6,774 bases of DNA from JAVWPP01 sp036635835 (GTDB lineage: Bacteria > Bacillota > Clostridia > TANB77 > CAG-465). Under the pieces are notes generated by a model. It saw only the letters and a list, made by a program, of their open reading frames with translations. It was not told the origin of the DNA and did no database searches. Below, in pieces: positions 6,342 through 6,774 of this stretch (position 1 is its first letter; each line of letters begins with the position of its first letter). The stretch is from positions 1 to 6,774 of the forward strand of contig JAVWPP010000050.1 of the NCBI GenBank assembly GCA_036635835.1, read 5' to 3'. A program made the translations under genes and the position numbers.

Positions 6342-6599
6342 ATGAATCACAAAAAAGTTATAAGTAAAAGCTTAGCATATTTAATTCCAGTTGGGATTTT
6401 GCTATTCATTCCAGTTTTCTATTTAATACTAGAATCCAATTATGTTTTTCTAGATATTATAATACTTTTACTTGCACTAGCAGGATATGCTTTAGTTACC
6501 TTTACCGTAATAGTAGAGGCAAAAAGAGCTACTAAAGATCCATACTTTATTAAGTGTAAAGAAATAGAAAAGAAAGAGCAAGAAGCAAATACAAACTAA
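6342..6599 (+). CDS. Small unrecognised two-span membrane protein
   Basis: This 85-residue protein has two hydrophobic spans (about 11-30 and 34-58) joined by a very short turn around Glu-31/Asn-33. The N-terminus is basic and the C-terminus is Lys/Glu-rich (59-85), so both ends are predicted to be cytoplasmic in a hairpin topology. I recognise no family or motif. The ATG is preceded by AAGAGGTG (6329-6336) at 5 bases. The gene starts 15 bases after the argS stop and ends just before the terminator at 6601-6640, so it is the last gene of the argS transcript. The good ribosome binding site, normal codon use and operon position support a real gene. A role linked to argS is not implied by the sequence. 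Confidence 0.75.
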   Translation: MNHKKVISKSLAYLIPVGILLFIPVFYLILESNYVFLDIIILLLALAGYALVTFTVIVEAKRATKDPYFIKCKEIEKKEQEANTN

Positions 6600-6600
6600 A

Positions 6601-6640
6601 AAAAAAGCGCCTAGATATATATTATCTAGGTGTTTCTTTT
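6601..6640 (+). terminator. Intrinsic terminator of the argS unit
   Basis: The stem pairs 6605-6617 (AAGCGCCTAGATA) with 6623-6635 (TATCTAGGTGTTT). It uses two G-U wobbles (6609/6631 and 6607/6633) and a TATAT loop at 6618-6622. A T-rich tail runs to 6640. It begins one base after the stop codon at 6599 and ends the three-gene unit. The wobbles favour the + strand RNA, since the reverse strand would have A-C mismatches there. Confidence 0.88.
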
Positions 6641-6650
6641 ATCTAATTTA

Positions 6651-6699
6651 CAAAAAGGTGCATTTTGCTAGTGTAAAAACATGCAAAAAGGTGCATTTT
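6651..6699. repeat. 16-base direct repeat between two terminators
   Basis: CAAAAAGGTGCATTTT occurs exactly at 6651-6666 and 6684-6699, with a 33-base period. Each copy is itself a weak dyad: AAAA and TTTT flank AGGTGCA. The repeats lie outside any gene, between the argS terminator and the hairpin at 6734-6765. Possibilities are a regulator-binding pair for a gene beyond the right edge, part of a small transcript, or a dispersed genomic repeat. I cannot choose between them. Confidence 0.6.
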
Positions 6700-6733
6700 C
6701 AAATTAAAAATAAAAAACACATATAATTTCAAC

Positions 6734-6765
6734 AAAAAAAAGCTCTACAATTTGTAGAGTTTTTT
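6734..6765. terminator. Bidirectional-looking intrinsic terminator
   Basis: CTCTACA (6743-6749) and TGTAGAG (6753-6759) are perfect inverted repeats around a 3-base loop, flanked by eight A on the left and six T on the right. No + strand gene remains to be ended after the terminator at 6601-6640. On the minus strand the hairpin is followed by a longer T-run (eight bases), so it most simply ends a convergent gene lying beyond the right edge of the window. Confidence 0.75.
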
Positions 6766-6774
6766 AAATTAAAT

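Noticed and set aside
6651..6699. CRISPR-like repeat and spacer
   Set aside because: There are only two copies of 16 bases, no longer array and no cas genes in the window.
6681..6707. Eight-codon frame starting ATG at 6681
   Set aside because: It has no ribosome binding site and consists largely of the direct repeat itself.
6722..6727. TATAAT as a promoter for a small RNA
   Set aside because: The best -35 is a weak TTCAAA at 18 bases, and transcription would begin at the edge of the hairpin at 6734, giving essentially only a terminator.

Overview
The window is an ordinary-looking, very AT-rich piece of chromosome from a low-G+C Gram-positive bacterium, most likely a member of the Clostridia. 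By eye the G+C content is near 30 %. Supporting signs are strong AGGAG-type ribosome binding sites before most genes, mostly ATA codons for Ile and AGA for Arg, sigma-A-like promoters (TTGACA/TATAAT), short intrinsic terminators, and normal use of TGG for Trp and TAA/TAG stops. The species cannot be named. All seven genes lie on the + strand, whose sequence is purine-rich (A far above T), as expected for co-oriented genes on a leading strand.

Layout. Positions 1-104 hold a promoter and leader for a 553-residue kinase that fuses a TGS domain and a threonyl-tRNA-synthetase-like second domain to a uridine-kinase-type P-loop kinase (105-1766). A second promoter (1785-1813) starts a two-gene unit of unrecognised membrane proteins (1843-2562 and 2572-3171). 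Their extracytoplasmic domains look homologous to each other. The unit is followed by short tandem repeats and a GAAA-loop terminator (3273-3300). There is no clear terminator between the kinase and this unit, so read-through is possible.

The 392-base gap from 3172 to 3563 holds those repeats, the terminator, a small inverted repeat, a near-perfect extended -10 promoter (3396-3425), and a leader of about 130 bases. The leader contains an A/U hairpin followed at once by a ribosome-binding-like sequence with no usable start codon. It precedes a monocistronic gene for a small two-span membrane protein (3564-4046), which ends at a terminator at 4091-4118.

The last unit runs from a promoter at 4254-4282 to a terminator at 6601-6640. 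It encodes a zinc-binding RNHCP-type protein (4305-4625), arginyl-tRNA synthetase argS (4626-6326, directly abutting the previous stop codon) and a small two-span membrane protein (6342-6599). The right edge holds a 16-base direct repeat and a bidirectional-looking terminator. The latter may belong to a convergent gene beyond the window.

Functionally, argS is a core translation gene and the first kinase is probably a nucleoside kinase. The RNHCP protein is expressed with argS and has no assigned role. The four membrane proteins are not recognised. I see no mobile element, CRISPR array, phage gene, defence system or RNA gene. The best candidates for something undescribed are the paired membrane proteins sharing an ectodomain, the structured leader before 3564, and the coupling of the RNHCP protein to argS.
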